Assembly (NCBI GenBank): GCA_905221605.1
Contig: CAJNDS010001101.1
Coordinates: 487,001-551,000, forward strand
Length of the DNA stretch: 64,000 nt
Direction of reading: 5' to 3'
DNA from: Symbiodinium natans
Lineage: Eukaryota > Sar > Dinophyceae > Suessiales > Symbiodiniaceae
Part shown: positions 20,743 to 32,084 of the stretch, piece after piece
Numbering within the stretch: position 1 is the first letter of the stretch
Layout of the letters: each line of letters opens with the position of its first letter
The notes under the pieces: model-generated
Told to the model about the DNA's origin: nothing
The model's input: only the letters and a program-made list of their open reading frames with translations
The model's database searches: none
Program-made: the position numbers and the translations under genes

Positions 20743-20952
20743 GATCCATGTACCTTTTTAGTATGTACTTGGGCCTTTAAGGGGGTAGCTTTATCATGGC
20801 TTTCCCTACTACCCCCCTCTACACTACCCCCCCCCCTAGGTTTCCCCATAATGAAGGCTATTTAGGGGTAATTAAGCCTGATTGAGGTTGTTCAAGGGGG
20901 GAACCTAGGGGGGGTAGTATAGAGGGCACTATATAGGTACATGGATCCTTAG
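20741..20952. repeat. Foldback element, family 2 (long copy)
   Basis: AGATCCATGTACC at the left is mirrored by GGTACATGGATCC at the right. The interior has CTACCCCCC and GGGGGGTAGT stem segments. It abuts the exon-like block ending at 20742. Confidence 0.85.
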
Positions 20953-22085
20953 GGTTGAGGTTAAGGGAGTAGGGTTTCCTACCTAGCGAAGAGTAGCCTA
21001 TGCGATCCTTCCGAGACGAGAGATGCCCTTGCGTCCTGCGCGCGTGCGAGCTCTACACTCTGAGCGCTACTTGGCGGTTCATGGGCACGTATTTATATAC
21101 AAGGCTAGGAGTTTAGGGTTTAGGGTTTAGGGTTTAGGATTTAGGGTTTAGGCGTACTTACAAACCCAATTTTCAGTCTACTTATGACCTACTTAGAGGA
21201 TTACAAGTGCAGTTATGGTTGGGGTTAGAAGTACCCTAAACCCGGTCGACATCATCCTAAGCCCCGAGCCCAAAACCCCAAGCCTAAATCCAAAACCCTA
21301 AACCAACCCTAAACCCTAAACCCTAAACCCTAAACCCTAAACCCTAAACCCTAAACCCCACCTTTCAGCCTTACCCCCCCCCCCCCCCCCAGCGCCGAAC
21401 TGGGACCCTCACTTGCGGGTTTAAGTGCCCTGTAAACTCCACATGCTGGAGAAAGTCGAAAGACCCTATGAGCCGTAGAAATCTTCTTTTAGGGCTTAGG
21501 GTTTAGGGTTTAGGGTTTAGGGTTTGCCCAGAAGGGCGGATCAGGTACAAAAAGGTTGGCCAACATGGTTTTAGGGCCAGTGTCTCTGCGTTTGTATGCT
21601 GGGGCGGTGTTGGGCTCCTCCTTCCCCGCCTTCCCCCTCGGCTTCCGATTTAGGGCTTCTGACGCAAAGCCAAACCATAAAGTCCGAAACTCTGAGCTCA
21701 AAGTCAATACCCTAAACCTCAAAGCAAGGTTCAATAGGGTTTCGGGTTTAGGGTTTAGGGTTTTAGGGTTTAGGGTTCAGGGTTTAGGGTTGTAGGGCCT
21801 TCCTTTTGTCTTGAGATCGAGCAGACGAGGATGACTGCGAGTACGACCTGGGAAAGTGCGGCCACAGGGAGGGTGCCTCGGGAGGTTTAGGGTTTAGGGT
21901 TTAGGGTTTAGGGTTTAGGGTTTAGGGTTTAGGGTTTAGGGTTTAGGGTTTAGGGCCTAGGGTTCAGCATCTCAAGTTCAAGCATTCACTCGTTAAGCTC
22001 GGCGACTTCGGTTTGAATATCTACCCACCCAGCCTTTGACTCCATAACATTAGAAAAAATATCTGAGATTCATTCAATCCATGAA
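20953..22085. other. Telomere-rich spacer
   Basis: TTTAGGG x4 near 21113-21150, CCCTAAA x8 at 21302-21358, C14 at 21377-21390, TTTAGGG at 21490-21523 and 21740-21790, and TTTAGGG x10 at 21885-21960. A relic of foldback family 1 is seen near 21152-21235. The stretch 21000-21075 is GC-rich unique DNA without an identified gene. Confidence 0.65.
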
Positions 22086-22089
22086 CCTT

Positions 22090-22210
22090 AGGCTCCATAC
22101 CCTAGGGTTCTAATCCATAAACCCCATAAACCTGCGGCTCCATACCCTAGGGTTCTAATCCATAAACCCCATAAACCTTAGGCTCCATACCCTAGGGTTC
22201 TAAACCTTAA
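22090..22210. repeat. 44-bp tandem repeat x2.6
   Basis: Unit AGGCTCCATACCCTAGGGTT plus CTAATCCATAAACCCC and ATAAACCT, repeated with one base difference. Confidence 0.9.
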
Positions 22211-22261
22211 GCCTCATCACCCCACCCCACCCTGGAACCTCCTTAAGGTTGGGGGGGGGGG

Positions 22262-22548
22262 GGCTTGTGCCCTGGCTTGTGCCCTGCCTTGTGCCTTCTG
22301 CCTTGTGCCTTCTGCCTTGCCTTGTGCCTTGCCTTGCCTTCCTTTTGCTTTGCCTTGCCTCTCGTGCCTCTCGTGCCTCTCGTGCCTTGTGCCTTTGTGC
22401 CTCTTGTGCCTCTTGTGCCTCTTGTGCCTCTTGTGCCTCTTGTGCCTCCTGTGCCTCTGTGCCTTTGTGCCTTTTGCCTTTTGCCTTTTGCCTTTTGCCT
22501 GTTGCCTTTTGCCTTTTGCCTTGCGCCTTGCTTTGTGCCTGGGGTAAG
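22262..22548. repeat. TTGTGCC/TTTTGCC low-complexity tract
   Basis: Tandem arrays of CTTGTGC, CCTCTCGTG, CCTCTTGTG and CCTTTTG. Open frames on both strands here are by-products of the repeat (KGKRQ or RHKRHK peptides) and are not genes. Confidence 0.9.
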
Positions 22549-22559
22549 GGGGGGTAAGG

Positions 22560-23097
22560 TGGGTCATGGGGGGGACGTTTTTTTTTTTTTTTTTTTTGGG
22601 GGGGGGGGGGGGTTTCTAGTAGAATTATATAGGTACCATAAGGGAACACGATTAGTGATTCATCCGACCCCTAAGCCTACACCCCAAGAAACCTTTAGGT
22701 TCTAAGGTTGGAACTATAGGCCTTAGTATGGTCCCTTACCCTTGTGTATAGGGATCTGAAGTATGGGCTCTGATTCTGTATGGTGTATACACGCTAGATA
22801 CCAAGGGGCCCCAATGAAGGGCCCATACTTGGAACCCCAGATACGTTGAAAGGATGAGGCCCGCCTCCAAGAGCCAAATAGGGTTTAGGGTTTAGGGTTT
22901 AGGGTTTAGGGTGTACGGTTTAGGGTTTAGGGTTTAGGGTTGCAGAAGTGTTCCAAGCAAGCCCGACATACTTTATCACGAAGCATCACAGACCTTAATT
23001 TGCACCCCCTACATCGTTTAAGGTGTATTCGCTAATTACTGCTTGCTTAGGCCCCCCCCACCCCCCCGCCCAAGAAAAAGAAGGGATTGTGGTCTTT
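22560..23097. other. Spacer with T/G homopolymers and telomere pieces
   Basis: T18 joined to G14 at 22579-22612, then unique DNA, and TTTAGGG x8 (one TGTACGG-type variant) at 22878-22945. No gene seen. Confidence 0.6.
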
Positions 23098-23207
23098 CCC
23101 AAAGAGCCCAATACCCCTTAATTAAGGAATTTTCCTTAAATCATATTACGGATCCCTTTATGTTTTAAGGTATATATTCTTAATTAAGGAGTATTGGGCT
23201 CTCTGGG
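23098..23207. repeat. Foldback element, family 3
   Basis: CAAAGAGCCCAATACCCCTT is mirrored by GAGTATTGGGCTCTCTGG. The inner arms are TTAATTAAGGAA-like. Related copies lie at 23753, 33294, 36417, 42627 and 46806. Confidence 0.85.
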
Positions 23208-23347
23208 TTTCTAAGGGTTCTTAAGCACTTAGTAGATCAAGGGGCAGAGTGCTGAGCTCCCTCTGTTTAGTTGCCCTGATGCATAAACCCTACCGCCCTG
23301 CTGTAGACCAACCCTAGGTTCTAGTCACGCACTAGTTACCGGTTACC

Positions 23348-23452
23348 CTAAGGGTCCATGTACCTTATGATGGTATACTTGGGCCCCAAAGACCCCATAT
23401 AGGAGGTACTTTAAGGCCCAAGTGCTCCCTATTTAGGCACATGGACCCTGGG
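23348..23452. repeat. Foldback element, family 2
   Basis: TAAGGGTCCATGTACC is mirrored by GGCACATGGACCCTGG, with inner TATACTTGGGCCCC and GGCCCAAGT. Confidence 0.85.
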
Positions 23453-23752
23453 GGTTATAAGTCCTGCAGGGTCTGCCTAACGCCCGCAGGTCCTGAGAGT
23501 TCAGGGCTCAGCTGGTCCAGAAGTTCTCATTCTCATCCAGTCCAGGGTGGGGGGGGGGGGGGGTTGGGCTTCTCGCGCTTATCGGGCCACACGGTTTCTG
23601 TTTCGTTCAGGGCTGAGCTTGAAAGGTCAGATCCTGCAGACGCAGCGCTGGGTCTGCCTTTCGCCGTTCTCAGGTTCTCCTGGGGCAAGTGCCAGCTTCC
23701 TCACTCTCATCCTGAGAGCTCCAGACCGTGAACATTTCTCATATAAGAACCA

Positions 23753-23862
23753 CCCAGAGAGCCCAATACTCCCTAATTAAGGAATATACCTTAAATTATA
23801 AAGAGGGATCCTGAATATGATTTAGGGAATATTCCTTAATTAAGGGGTACCGGGAACTTTGG
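23753..23862. repeat. Foldback element, family 3
   Basis: CCAGAGAGCCCAATACTCCC and the inverted arm TTAATTAAGGGGTACCGGGA. Inner TAATTAAGGAATATACC pairs with AATATTCCTTAATTA. Confidence 0.8.
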
Positions 23863-23869
23863 GCACATA

Positions 23870-24904
23870 TTATCGTAAGGGCACCCTTTTGGGGATTGGT
23901 TACTTGGTAAGGGAATCCAGAAGCAACAAAAAGGGAAAAGGGTACCACTGGGCTTGAACCCACATGGGTTTCCGAAATTAGGGGCACCTTACTGGCGTCC
24001 TTATTCCTAATATTTGGGGGTTTGTATCAGGGGTCCCTTCTTTTCGTAAACCCCCCATATCTTCACCCGCCTTAAGGCGGCGTTGCAAGAAACACGCTTT
24101 CTCGGCTGCCGGGGCCTAACTCACTCCTGAGTTCTGGGTTTAAGCCCTTCAACCCTGATTCTAAACCCTACGGCAGAAGACCCCAAAACATCCTTTGCCC
24201 CAGACGACTTCTCCGCCTGGTTCTTCGCAACCCTACACAATTCCTCATAAAGGGTATCTTATAGGGGGATATAGGGTATACCTCGTTCCCTGATTCCCTG
24301 TTAAGAACCAGCAAGTTCTTGCTTAAATCCCCAGGGGTTTTGGGTTTTGAAGTCGCTCCAACGCCATGTGGGCCCTTCAGACCCAGATTGGGAGCTGGAG
24401 ATGGGAATCAAAAAAAGTGTATCAAACATGTGAGAATTTTCTGATGCACGTCTCGCAAAGCTCTGAGCCCTGGGTCATGACGCACTACAGCAGCCCGAGC
24501 AAAGTATAGTTATGGCAGTACTCTTGAGCTCCTTGCCTTGTAGCAAGGCCTTGTGCCAGGGTGTGTTGCATGCTATCGGAGGTGGGAATTGAGGGCGTTG
24601 CCCGGCCCCTCTAGAGTGCCCTCTCCTCAGCGACGCACACGCTGCGCGCCAGACAGTACACCACCACCCATCACACCGCTCCTAGAGCAGAGCTAGAGCC
24701 GTGTCAGCATGAGATCTCTTGCCTCTGCAAAGGAAAACTAAACCCTAAACCTTGAACCCTGAACCCTAAACGCCCTAAACCCTCAAACACGAGCTGAGCC
24801 CAAGGGGCGCTGTCGAACTAGACCGGTGGCGCTGCCGACGGTGTCTTCGTCTGCGGCTTCCTGATTTTTTTTTGTTTGATAGGCTTGGGGTTGGGATGTT
24901 TGAA
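23870..24904. other. Unique spacer, little repeat content
   Basis: About 1 kb with almost no telomere repeat apart from CCCTAAA x2 near 24739-24780. Stretch 23920-23960 carries the AAAAAGGGAAAAGGGTACCA motif seen again near 40305 and 36600. 24590-24720 is GC-rich, contains short open frames, and gives no recognisable product. Confidence 0.55.
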
Positions 24905-24967
24905 GGTTTAGGGTTTAGGGTTTAGGGTTTAGGGTTTAGGGTTTAGGGTTTAGGGTTTAGGGTTTAG
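24905..24967 (-). repeat. Telomere array, TTTAGGG x9
   Basis: Perfect units that end at the left arm of a family 6 foldback. Confidence 0.95.
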
Positions 24968-25058
24968 GACCCCCTTGTACTAACAGTCCTTAATCGAATT
25001 TCTAGTACCCCCTATTCTCATCCCTGTTACAGACTGTTAGTATGAGGGGGAACCTCCC
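24967..25058. repeat. Foldback element, family 6
   Basis: GACCCCCTTGTACTAACAGT is mirrored by ACTGTTAGTATGAGGGGGAA. The second copy is at 40432. Confidence 0.85.
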
Positions 25059-25974
25059 AAGGGTGGGGTTGATGGAGTTCGGGGTTTGCGGCTTGGGTAA
25101 GAAGGCTTGAACGAAACAAAGCCCGAAAACTACCTAAACCTGAAACCATGCAACGCTGCTCCCTAATCTTCCGCGCCCAAAATCCCTAAAACAAAATTCG
25201 TCACACCAAACTGTAACATCCCTAAGCGGTTGCCGCCAGGCCCCAAACCCTTTGACCCCAAAGCAAGATACCTGCAGCTTTCTGTGCTTAAACCTTAAAA
25301 CCCAGACCTGCCTAGACATCAGAACACCAAAGTAAAGAAAGCCAATTATCAGCACAAGGTTTAGTCTAGGGCATAGGGCTTAGGGCTTAGGATTGTAGAC
25401 GCTAAATGACGCCAAGGCTCACGGTTTGGTAGCGTTTGCTATACCACGGGAAGGTCTGAAGCAATGCTTACTTGGAGGACCAGGGGTGCTTAGTGCGCAG
25501 GGCAGTACGTAGGCTTACTAAGTACGATCGGCCCAATTAGGATCCCGTCTAGCCTTCTTGTTAGGATCCTTTTGGGTTTCTTTTTCAAGGATCCCCTTTA
25601 GGGATTTTAGGGTTCTTATAAGTATAAGTCTACGTTGTACCTTCTTACTGCACGGAAGTCCCCCGACCCTCCAAGTACCGGACTTCTAAGACCTAAGAAC
25701 AATTCAAAATACCCCAAACCCATACCCCTTAACCTCGAAAATGAGAATATGAGGAAGGATTCTCCCATACCCCTTAGTTTCTGTAAAAGTTATTCCCAAG
25801 GGGTGTGTTGAATAGTTCTTAGAGAACAGGACTGCAACAACTCGGCGGATGGCTGGGCTCCTGCCTGAAGAAAAGGAGCCCAAAGCCCTAAGCAATCTAC
25901 TGGGATACACCTTAATCTCTACATGGTAGCTGATCAAAAACTCCTGATCCCAAAATGACCCTACTTCTCTCACA
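25059..25974. other. Unique spacer without recognised gene
   Basis: Open frames under 90 codons on the minus strand (for example 25704-25973) have no recognisable motif. A palindromic segment near 25500-25660 (AGTACGATCGGCCCAATTAG and neighbours) may be another foldback. Confidence 0.5.
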
Positions 25975-26210
25975 AACCCTAAACCCTAAACCCTAAACCC
26001 TAAACCCTAAACCCTAAACCCTAAACCCCGTAGGAAGCCGAAATACTTTCCCAGAAGGACCTTTGGAGCAACCCTTGGGTTCAGGGTTTTGGGGTTTAGG
26101 GTTTAGGGTTTAGGGTCGGCCCGAATTACACTCGGGCTTTGGCCCTATGGCCCTAACCCTAAACCCTAAACCCTAAACCCTAAACCCTAAACCCTAAACC
26201 CTAAACCCTA
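25975..26210. repeat. Three telomere arrays in alternating orientation
   Basis: CCCTAAA x7 (25975-26027), TTTAGGG x4 (26093-26119) and CCCTAAA x8 (26153-26210) lie within 240 bases. Confidence 0.95.
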
Positions 26211-26325
26211 TTACCCAAACTGCAGATCAAGGGCTGCTGCGATCATGATCCGAGTACTCGGAATAGTAGGAGGACCTGAGAGTGGCATGTGGGCCAGGAG
26301 TTCGTGCTTTTTGAGCTGACAGGGC

Positions 26326-26437
26326 TTAGAGGTTTAAGGTTGAGGGTTTGGGTTAAATAGGGTTTAGGGCTTAGGGTTTGCTTAGAGGTTTAAGGTTGAG
26401 GGTTGGGGTTAAATAGGGTTTAGGGCTTAGGGTTTGG
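26326..26437. repeat. 56-bp tandem duplication
   Basis: GCTTAGAGGTTTAAGGTTGA with GGGTT(T/G)GGGTTAAATAGG occurs twice in tandem with one difference. It looks like a degenerate telomere-derived block that duplicated recently. Confidence 0.9.
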
Positions 26438-26951
26438 AGTTTTTGAGCTGAAAGGGCTCAGAGTCGAGGTTCAAGGTTGAGGGTTACAGGGTCCTAGGGC
26501 TTTGGCCCTCATGTAGCCCCCTTTTTGGGGTAAGTTGAAGGGGATGTTCAAGTATATTACCAATAGGACCCAAAACCCTCAGCCCCAGATAGGGGTCCAA
26601 AGGACTTCGGCTTGCGGGCTCTTATAGGGAGTATAAGGTGAAATTCTTGGTTGCCGAGTAATTTAGGATTATGTAGGGTGCATTTTTTTTGCTGAAAGGG
26701 GCTTATAAGGGACCAAAAAGGGGTAAAGGGCACTACTGGGCATCCTAGAAAATATAAAGAGAGAGAGAGAGTAAAATTGAGGGCCCCTCCTAGTAGTCCT
26801 GTTGGAGATCACGTCTTCTGGTCCTTAGACAATAGATTCCCAACCATCTACGAAAACACAGGTTAGGGCTTAGGGTGTATATGCAGTAGGGTCTAGGGTT
26901 TAGGGGTACATTGCTTGTTTACAATGGATCTGAGTTGACCCTCTAAGAAAA

Positions 26952-27013
26952 GGGAATGAGTGTCCTACTGGCGAGGCCTCCGAGGGAATGAGTGTCCTAC
27001 TGGCGAGGCCTCC
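26952..27013. repeat. 32-bp tandem duplication
   Basis: GGGAATGAGTGTCCTACTGG plus CGAGGCCTCC occurs twice at 32-bp period with no mismatch. Confidence 0.95.
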
Positions 27014-27078
27014 TAAAAAAGTCTTGAGGTTTATGGAATGTCGAATCCCAGAAATGTCCCAGATGTCGGGGCACAACG

Positions 27079-27165
27079 ATGACGAAGACGTCACACGCTG
27101 CCGGTGACGACCACGCCGCCGGCTTCCTTCGGGAATTGCAAGTGAAGATCGTCGAGCAGATGTGA
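27079..27165 (+). other. Small exon-like ORF (28 aa)
   Basis: ATG to TGA; reads MTKTSHAAGDDHAAGFLREL then QVKIVEQM. Codon use is GC3-rich like the retroelement genes and unlike the surrounding DNA. May be a gene 3' exon. No homolog recognised. Confidence 0.3.
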
Positions 27166-28464
27166 AACCCTAACCAACTGCTGCCTCAACCAAGATTGGG
27201 AAAAGAGATGGGAAACAATCAGCAATAGGACGTGAGAAGCAGGATTCGCAGCGTTGTGCAGATGGAACACCTTCCCTTTCAGAAGACGGAGGCCCTCGAC
27301 CTGAAAACGAACAAAACCGCAACTAAGCTCCTAAACCCCAAACCGACTAGAGGACTAGAGGCGCGATCGGCGCTAAATCCCACCTCCAGCACCCCCCCCC
27401 CCCCCCCCCCCCCCAAGCCCTAAGCCCTAACCAGTGCTCTCGTTCCGGTTTGAGTTCATACACAACTTGCTAGCCCAGAATCCGGAGTCCCTAAACCAAA
27501 CACTGAAACTCCAAACTCAGGGATTCTACAGTGCTCGACCCTTTCAGGGCTTAGAGGCTTATACCCTAAACCCTAAACCCTAAACCGGCTTCACGCATCT
27601 CGGATGAGCGTCTGCTTCGGCTTCGGTGGCGTTGGTTGGCTGCCAGAGCTCTCACTCGCATTCTGCGCTACATGCGCAAACCGACTTATGATGAGAGATG
27701 CTTGGGGATGCGTGGGAACATGCCAATGTCGGGTGGTCGTGTGAGTTTTTTCGGGTTCAGGGTTGTAGGTTTTAGGGATCTCTGGTGTAGGCTCAGGGTT
27801 CCCAATTTGCTGCGGGATCCGTGGCCGGAGAGTCGGTGTGGTCAGTTTGGCGGGCAGGGCTATCCATGAAGGCAGCTGTAAAGGATATATATATATATAC
27901 ATATTTATATATACATATATACAGATAATATATCCCGAAGGCCACCAAAAAACAAACTCAACCCAACAACTCTTGGACGCTCCTAACGATTCGCGCAAGG
28001 CGTGGGGGGGTAAGGAGTGGTCTGTGATCCATGAAGGGTCCCCTAAACCCTAAACCCTAAAGTAAACCCTAAACCTGTGGTTTTCATACAAGCTGCACAT
28101 GGCACAGGCTCTTAGGACTTTAAGGGATCCGGGGAAAGATGATTTAAGGTGGGAGGGGGGGGAAGGGGGAGCATGTACCAGAATGGCCTTGACGATCCTG
28201 GCTGCAACAGCATGAAAGGGTGGCAAGCTTCAATCCCTTGTAGGGTCTAGGCTTTAGGGTTCGCTGGGTTCGGGGATTGAGGTTTCGGGGCTTCAAAAGC
28301 CCCGAAAACCCTCCGCCCTGATGATAGACGTAGGTTAGCCGCGGCCTCAATATCCCTTACGTAAGGAATCTTCCGACAGCTACATAGGGATCCCTTTGCT
28401 TAGGGGGGTCTGGGGATATACCATTGGGCTCAAGGGGCAGAAGCAAGGGCTTAGGGCTTTAGGC
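27166..28464. other. Spacer with C20 run and AT microsatellite
   Basis: A C run at 27391-27413, (TA)n-rich tract at 27880-27930, and short CCCTAAA pieces near 27556-27585 and 28040-28070. Minus-strand open frame 27591-27998 spans the microsatellite and is not convincing. Confidence 0.6.
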
Positions 28465-28474
28465 TTCTTGTCAA

Positions 28475-28568
28475 CCCTAAACCCTAAACCCTAAACCCTA
28501 AACCCTGAACCCTGAACCCTAAACCCTAAACCAACCCTAAACCCTAAACCCTAAACCCTAAACCCTGA
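28475..28568 (+). repeat. Telomere array, CCCTAAA x about 12 with variants
   Basis: Includes two CCCTGAA units and one skipped CCAACCCTAAA phase change. Confidence 0.95.
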
Positions 28569-29509
28569 TACAGGGCTTTGGCTTCGTTTGCGTTTTGGGG
28601 GGTTGGGGTGGTTATTTGGGGTTTGGAGGGTTTCGGGGCTTCGGTACGAGGGGCACCCTCGAGCCGCAACTCTTCATGACTACCGCAAGGGTTTAGGGTT
28701 TAGGGTTTGGGGTTTGGGGTTTGGGGTTTAGGGTTTAGGGTTTAGGGTTTAGGGTAGTGTTTAGGGTTTAAGGTTTAGGCTTTAGGACCCTATAATGCCC
28801 TACACTTTGCCTGAAGACGAAACCCCAAACCTACAAAACAAGTTTAACCGAAAACTAAGAATCGCTTGCAAAGGGCTTCAACATCATCTCCTGCAAGCAA
28901 CTCACAGCCGTAAGAAGCCCAAAAAGCCCTACGAAGACGCTTCTCCCTCACAGCCCGAAGTCTTCAACAAATTCCCCAAGCCCCGAAACCCTAAAGCCCT
29001 TAAACCCTAAACCCTATACCCTAAACCCCCGAAGAAGCCTTGAAGGCCCCCCCTGTCCGCCCTCAATCTTCCCCTGAAAACAACCTAACGGCCCAAGTGA
29101 TTCCTTTAGAGTTTAGGGCTCAGGCTTCAGGGTTTAGGGTTTAGGCTTGGGGGTTTAGGCTGTAGAACCTTGAAGCCTAGCCCTAAACCCTGAACCCTAG
29201 GCTCTCAGCCCTAAACCCTAAACCCCAAACTCTAAACCCAAAACCCAGTGGTATCACTACAAGAGACCTTCCCAAGCGCTTCGGGCTTAGGGGAGCTTAC
29301 AGGGGCTCCCCCAGGATCCTGAAAGGGATCCGAAAACTGCAACGGCTTCAGGTTGTTGGTAGTACAGGGTTTAGGGTTTAGGGTTTAGGATTTGGAGTTC
29401 AGGGCTTGGGGTTTAAGGGCTGACTTTGGGGCTGAGAGCTTAGGATGTTTTCAGTCTTAAGACTCTTTATAGGGGCTCAGCGTCCACAGCCCTCAACCCA
29501 AACGAAAGC
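28569..29509. other. Spacer with mixed telomere pieces
   Basis: TTTAGGG/TTTGGGG mix at 28690-28785; scattered degenerate units to 29245; TTTAGGG near 29365-29390. Plus-strand open frame 28795-29010 is Lys-rich without motifs and probably spurious. Confidence 0.55.
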
Positions 29510-29511
29510 TA

Positions 29512-29601
29512 AACCCTAAACCCTAAACCCTAAACCCTAAACCCTAAACCCTAAACCCTAAACCCTAAACCCTGCACCCTAAACCTAAACCCTAAACCCT
29601 A
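29512..29601 (+). repeat. Telomere array, CCCTAAA x about 12
   Basis: The last units are degenerate (CCCTGCA, CCTAAA). It ends at an exon-like block. Confidence 0.95.
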
Positions 29602-29663
29602 GTCCAGCGCCTCTTTGGAAGGTGTTGTTTCGAGGTCGGCCGGCTGCAGTGCCTTTGCGTTGG
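29602..29663 (-). other. Exon-like block
   Basis: Reads PNAKALQPADLETTPSKEAL followed by D on the minus strand and begins directly at the edge of the telomere array. It shares the QPAD tetrapeptide with the block at 40657-40720. Unknown product. Confidence 0.33.
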
Positions 29664-29699
29664 GCCATTGAGGGCTTAGGAGATCTGGCCTAAGGATCC

Positions 29700-29780
29700 A
29701 TGGCGGTTTAGGGTTTAGGGTTTAGGGTTTAGGGTTTGGGGTTTGGGGTTTCGGGTTTCGGGTTTAGGGTTTCGAATATG
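29700..29780 (-). repeat. Telomere array with TTTGGGG and TTTCGGG variants
   Basis: About ten units, half of them variant. Confidence 0.9.
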
Positions 29781-29945
29781 TAGTATATACTTGGGCTTTA
29801 AAGGGGTCCCTGTATAGTAGCTTGAGGGGCCAAGTCTAGTCTGCAGGGACTGCGAAAAAAAACACCTGTCACAGCAGAGGAATCTGATGCGAGTGTTGCG
29901 TTCGTGCCACGAAGATGGAGAGAGCCCGCCCCCTCTCTAAACCAA

Positions 29946-30101
29946 TACTTGAAGGTTCATGGTACTTACTAACCAAGTATAACTGGGCTTATAACCCTAC
30001 TTATAATTGGGATAACCCCTATAAGGCCCTTTAGGGGTATTATAAGTAGGGTTATAAGGACAGCTATAATTGGTTAGTAAGTACCATGAACCTTCAAGTA
30101 A
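29946..30101. repeat. Foldback element, family 1 (copy C)
   Basis: TACTTGAAGGTTCATGGTAC is mirrored by GTACCATGAACCTTCAAGTA. Differs from copy D by a handful of bases. Confidence 0.93.
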
Positions 30102-30246
30102 GTCCTAGATCGTCAAGTGCGTGCCCACACGAAGTCTGAAAAGTAGCAGCTTCGGATCCTCAGCTTCCCAAAAAAATTCCGGGGGGCATGGTGCAAGCAA
30201 GACATGTGTGTGGCACTGTGCAAGATTTTGGGCCTGCATGGGTCTT

Positions 30247-30313
30247 GGGCTTAGGGTTTAGGGTTTAGGGTTTAGGGTTACCCTAAACCCTAAACCCTAA
30301 ACCCTAAACCCTG
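30247..30313. repeat. Head-to-head telomere junction
   Basis: TTTAGGG x4 meets CCCTAAA x4 at GGGTTA|CCCTAAA near 30279, an inverted pair with no spacer, as expected from an end-to-end telomere fusion. Confidence 0.95.
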
Positions 30314-31233
30314 AAGGTTCCCCAAGCCCTAAGCCCCTAGACCCCTAAACCCTAAACAGGGCTAGGCCTTCGGCTTCAGAGACGAGGCCTGGGCGTAAGC
30401 TGAAGTAGTTTCTTCATGTTGCGGGACCTGGGGCGGGTGGGTAATCTAGGGCCTTGTAAGAATCAATTTGGGCTTTTTTTTTTGGGGGGGGGGGGGGGTT
30501 AGTACTAGAATAAACCTATAGGGACCACAAGGGAAGACTATTCGTAGTTACTCCACCCCCCTTCTAGTATGTCTCTTTGCCCCCCCAGTTGACAGGTTTA
30601 TGAGAAATCTTGGGATGCCGGCCAGCCATCGGTCGGTGAAGAGATGAATCGCCTGCGCCGAGCTGCAAGCAGGTGGGCATGAGGGGCTTAAGAGGTTGAA
30701 GCCCAAAACCCTAAATAGGGTTTTAGGGTTTTAGGGTTTTAGGGTTTTAGGGTTTAGGGGTGCTTTAGAGGTCACGCCTTCTCCCCCCCCCCCCCCCCTC
30801 CCCCCCCTTTCCCCCTTCTTCCCGCACCCATCCCCAAGTCTCTCAAACTGTCCGAAAACTCTATACGAAGTGTCTCACAGAGTTTAGGGTTTAGGGTTTA
30901 GGGTTTAGGGTTTAGGGTTCAGTTTCACCAACCCTGAACACTAAACAAGGTTCCTCTTCTGAGCCCAGGAGCCTCACAAATCGACCAAGAATTCCTAAAC
31001 CCTAGACCCCAAGCCCTAAATCCCTGCGTCACGATGAGAGCCCTAGGAACATCCTGGGCTTTGTGGGAAGAAACAAGCCCGTGTTCAGGGCTGTAGATGT
31101 AAGAATGGGGGCCTTAGCAAGTACTTGCTAAGCAGAGCTACCAAAGTGCCCCTTCCTGCCTTCAAGCATGAGTCGCAAGCCGAAACCCTGAGCCTCAAAA
31201 CCTAAACCCTAAGCCTCTAAGCACTGAACCTCT
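30314..31233. other. Spacer with variant telomere array
   Basis: T8G14 near 30473-30498; TTTTAGGG (eight-base) x5 at 30717-30758; C runs at 30782-30810; TTTAGGG x5 at 30883-30918. Unique parts show no gene. Confidence 0.6.
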
Positions 31234-31490
31234 AAGGGTAGTTATATGGCACCTTAATGTAGTCCCTTACCTCCTGTGAAGGGGTGTGGGCCCAGGGGTT
31301 GTGTAGGGCATAAAGGGGCATGTAAGGGGTCCCCTTTTAAGGGCCCCTAAACCCTAAACCCTAAACCCTAAACCCTAGACCCTAGACCCTAAACCCTAAA
31401 CCCTAAACCCTAAACCCTAAACCCTAAACCCTAAACCCTAAACCCTAAACCCTAAACCCTAAACCCTAAGAAGGGATCATGTAACTACCA
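31234..31490. repeat. Foldback element, family 5, enclosing a telomere array
   Basis: Left arm AAGGGTAGTTATATGGCACC (31234-31256) is inverted as AAGGGATCATGTAACTACC (31471-31489). Between the arms lie CCCTAAA x18 (31347-31467) and unique DNA. The right arm touches an exon-like block. Confidence 0.75.
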
Positions 31491-31566
31491 CAAAGACGTG
31501 CCGCTCCTTGATCTGCTCGTCGGGCACGAGGTAGGAGTACAGGCGGCACCTTCTGTCCATCTGAGC
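31491..31566 (-). other. Exon-like block
   Basis: Reads AQMDRRCRLYSYLVPDEQIK then ERHVF on the minus strand. Strong coding look (charged helix, GC-rich third positions), 76 bases, bounded by the foldback. Unknown product. Confidence 0.38.
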
Positions 31567-32045
31567 GATACTATTGGGTAGAGTCTTATGAATTTAGGGT
31601 TTTGGGAGTTGGGGTCTGGGGATTAGGTTTCGGATTTGGGGTCTAGGGTTTAGGGGTCTAAGCTACTATTTGCTCAACAAACCCTTGTAATGCCCTTACA
31701 AGAAAGACTCTTTTGAATCTCATTCGGGGTCTCAAGCAAGTAGTAGTAAGGCTCAGGGGATTGGGGGTTAGGGCAAAGTTTAGGGGTGTGGGTGGCCATT
31801 GGTGACCACCCCCCCTAAACCCTAAACCCTACACCCTAAACCCTGAACCTTAAACCCTAAACCCTAAACCCTAAACCCAGCTATTTAAACTGGGGTCTTA
31901 AGTTGCGCACTTCAGCATGGCCTTAAACCCTAAAACCCAAACCCTAAACCCTAAACCTTCAAACCTTAAACCCTAAAGACTAAACCCTAACCTTCGGGCA
32001 TCGCGCAAGGCTGGGCAACCTTGAGTCCCCAAACCCCATTGGGAT

Positions 32046-32084
<39 letters not shown>

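Noticed and set aside
22200-22705. Several open frames of 80-149 codons on both strands
   Set aside because: They are translations of the TTGTGCC-type tandem repeat and poly-T/poly-G and have repetitive peptides only.
23940-23970. Possible tRNA T-arm (GGGTTCAAGCCC on minus)
   Set aside because: The stem pairs poorly for a tRNA, and the surrounding motif belongs to a dispersed repeat seen near 40305.
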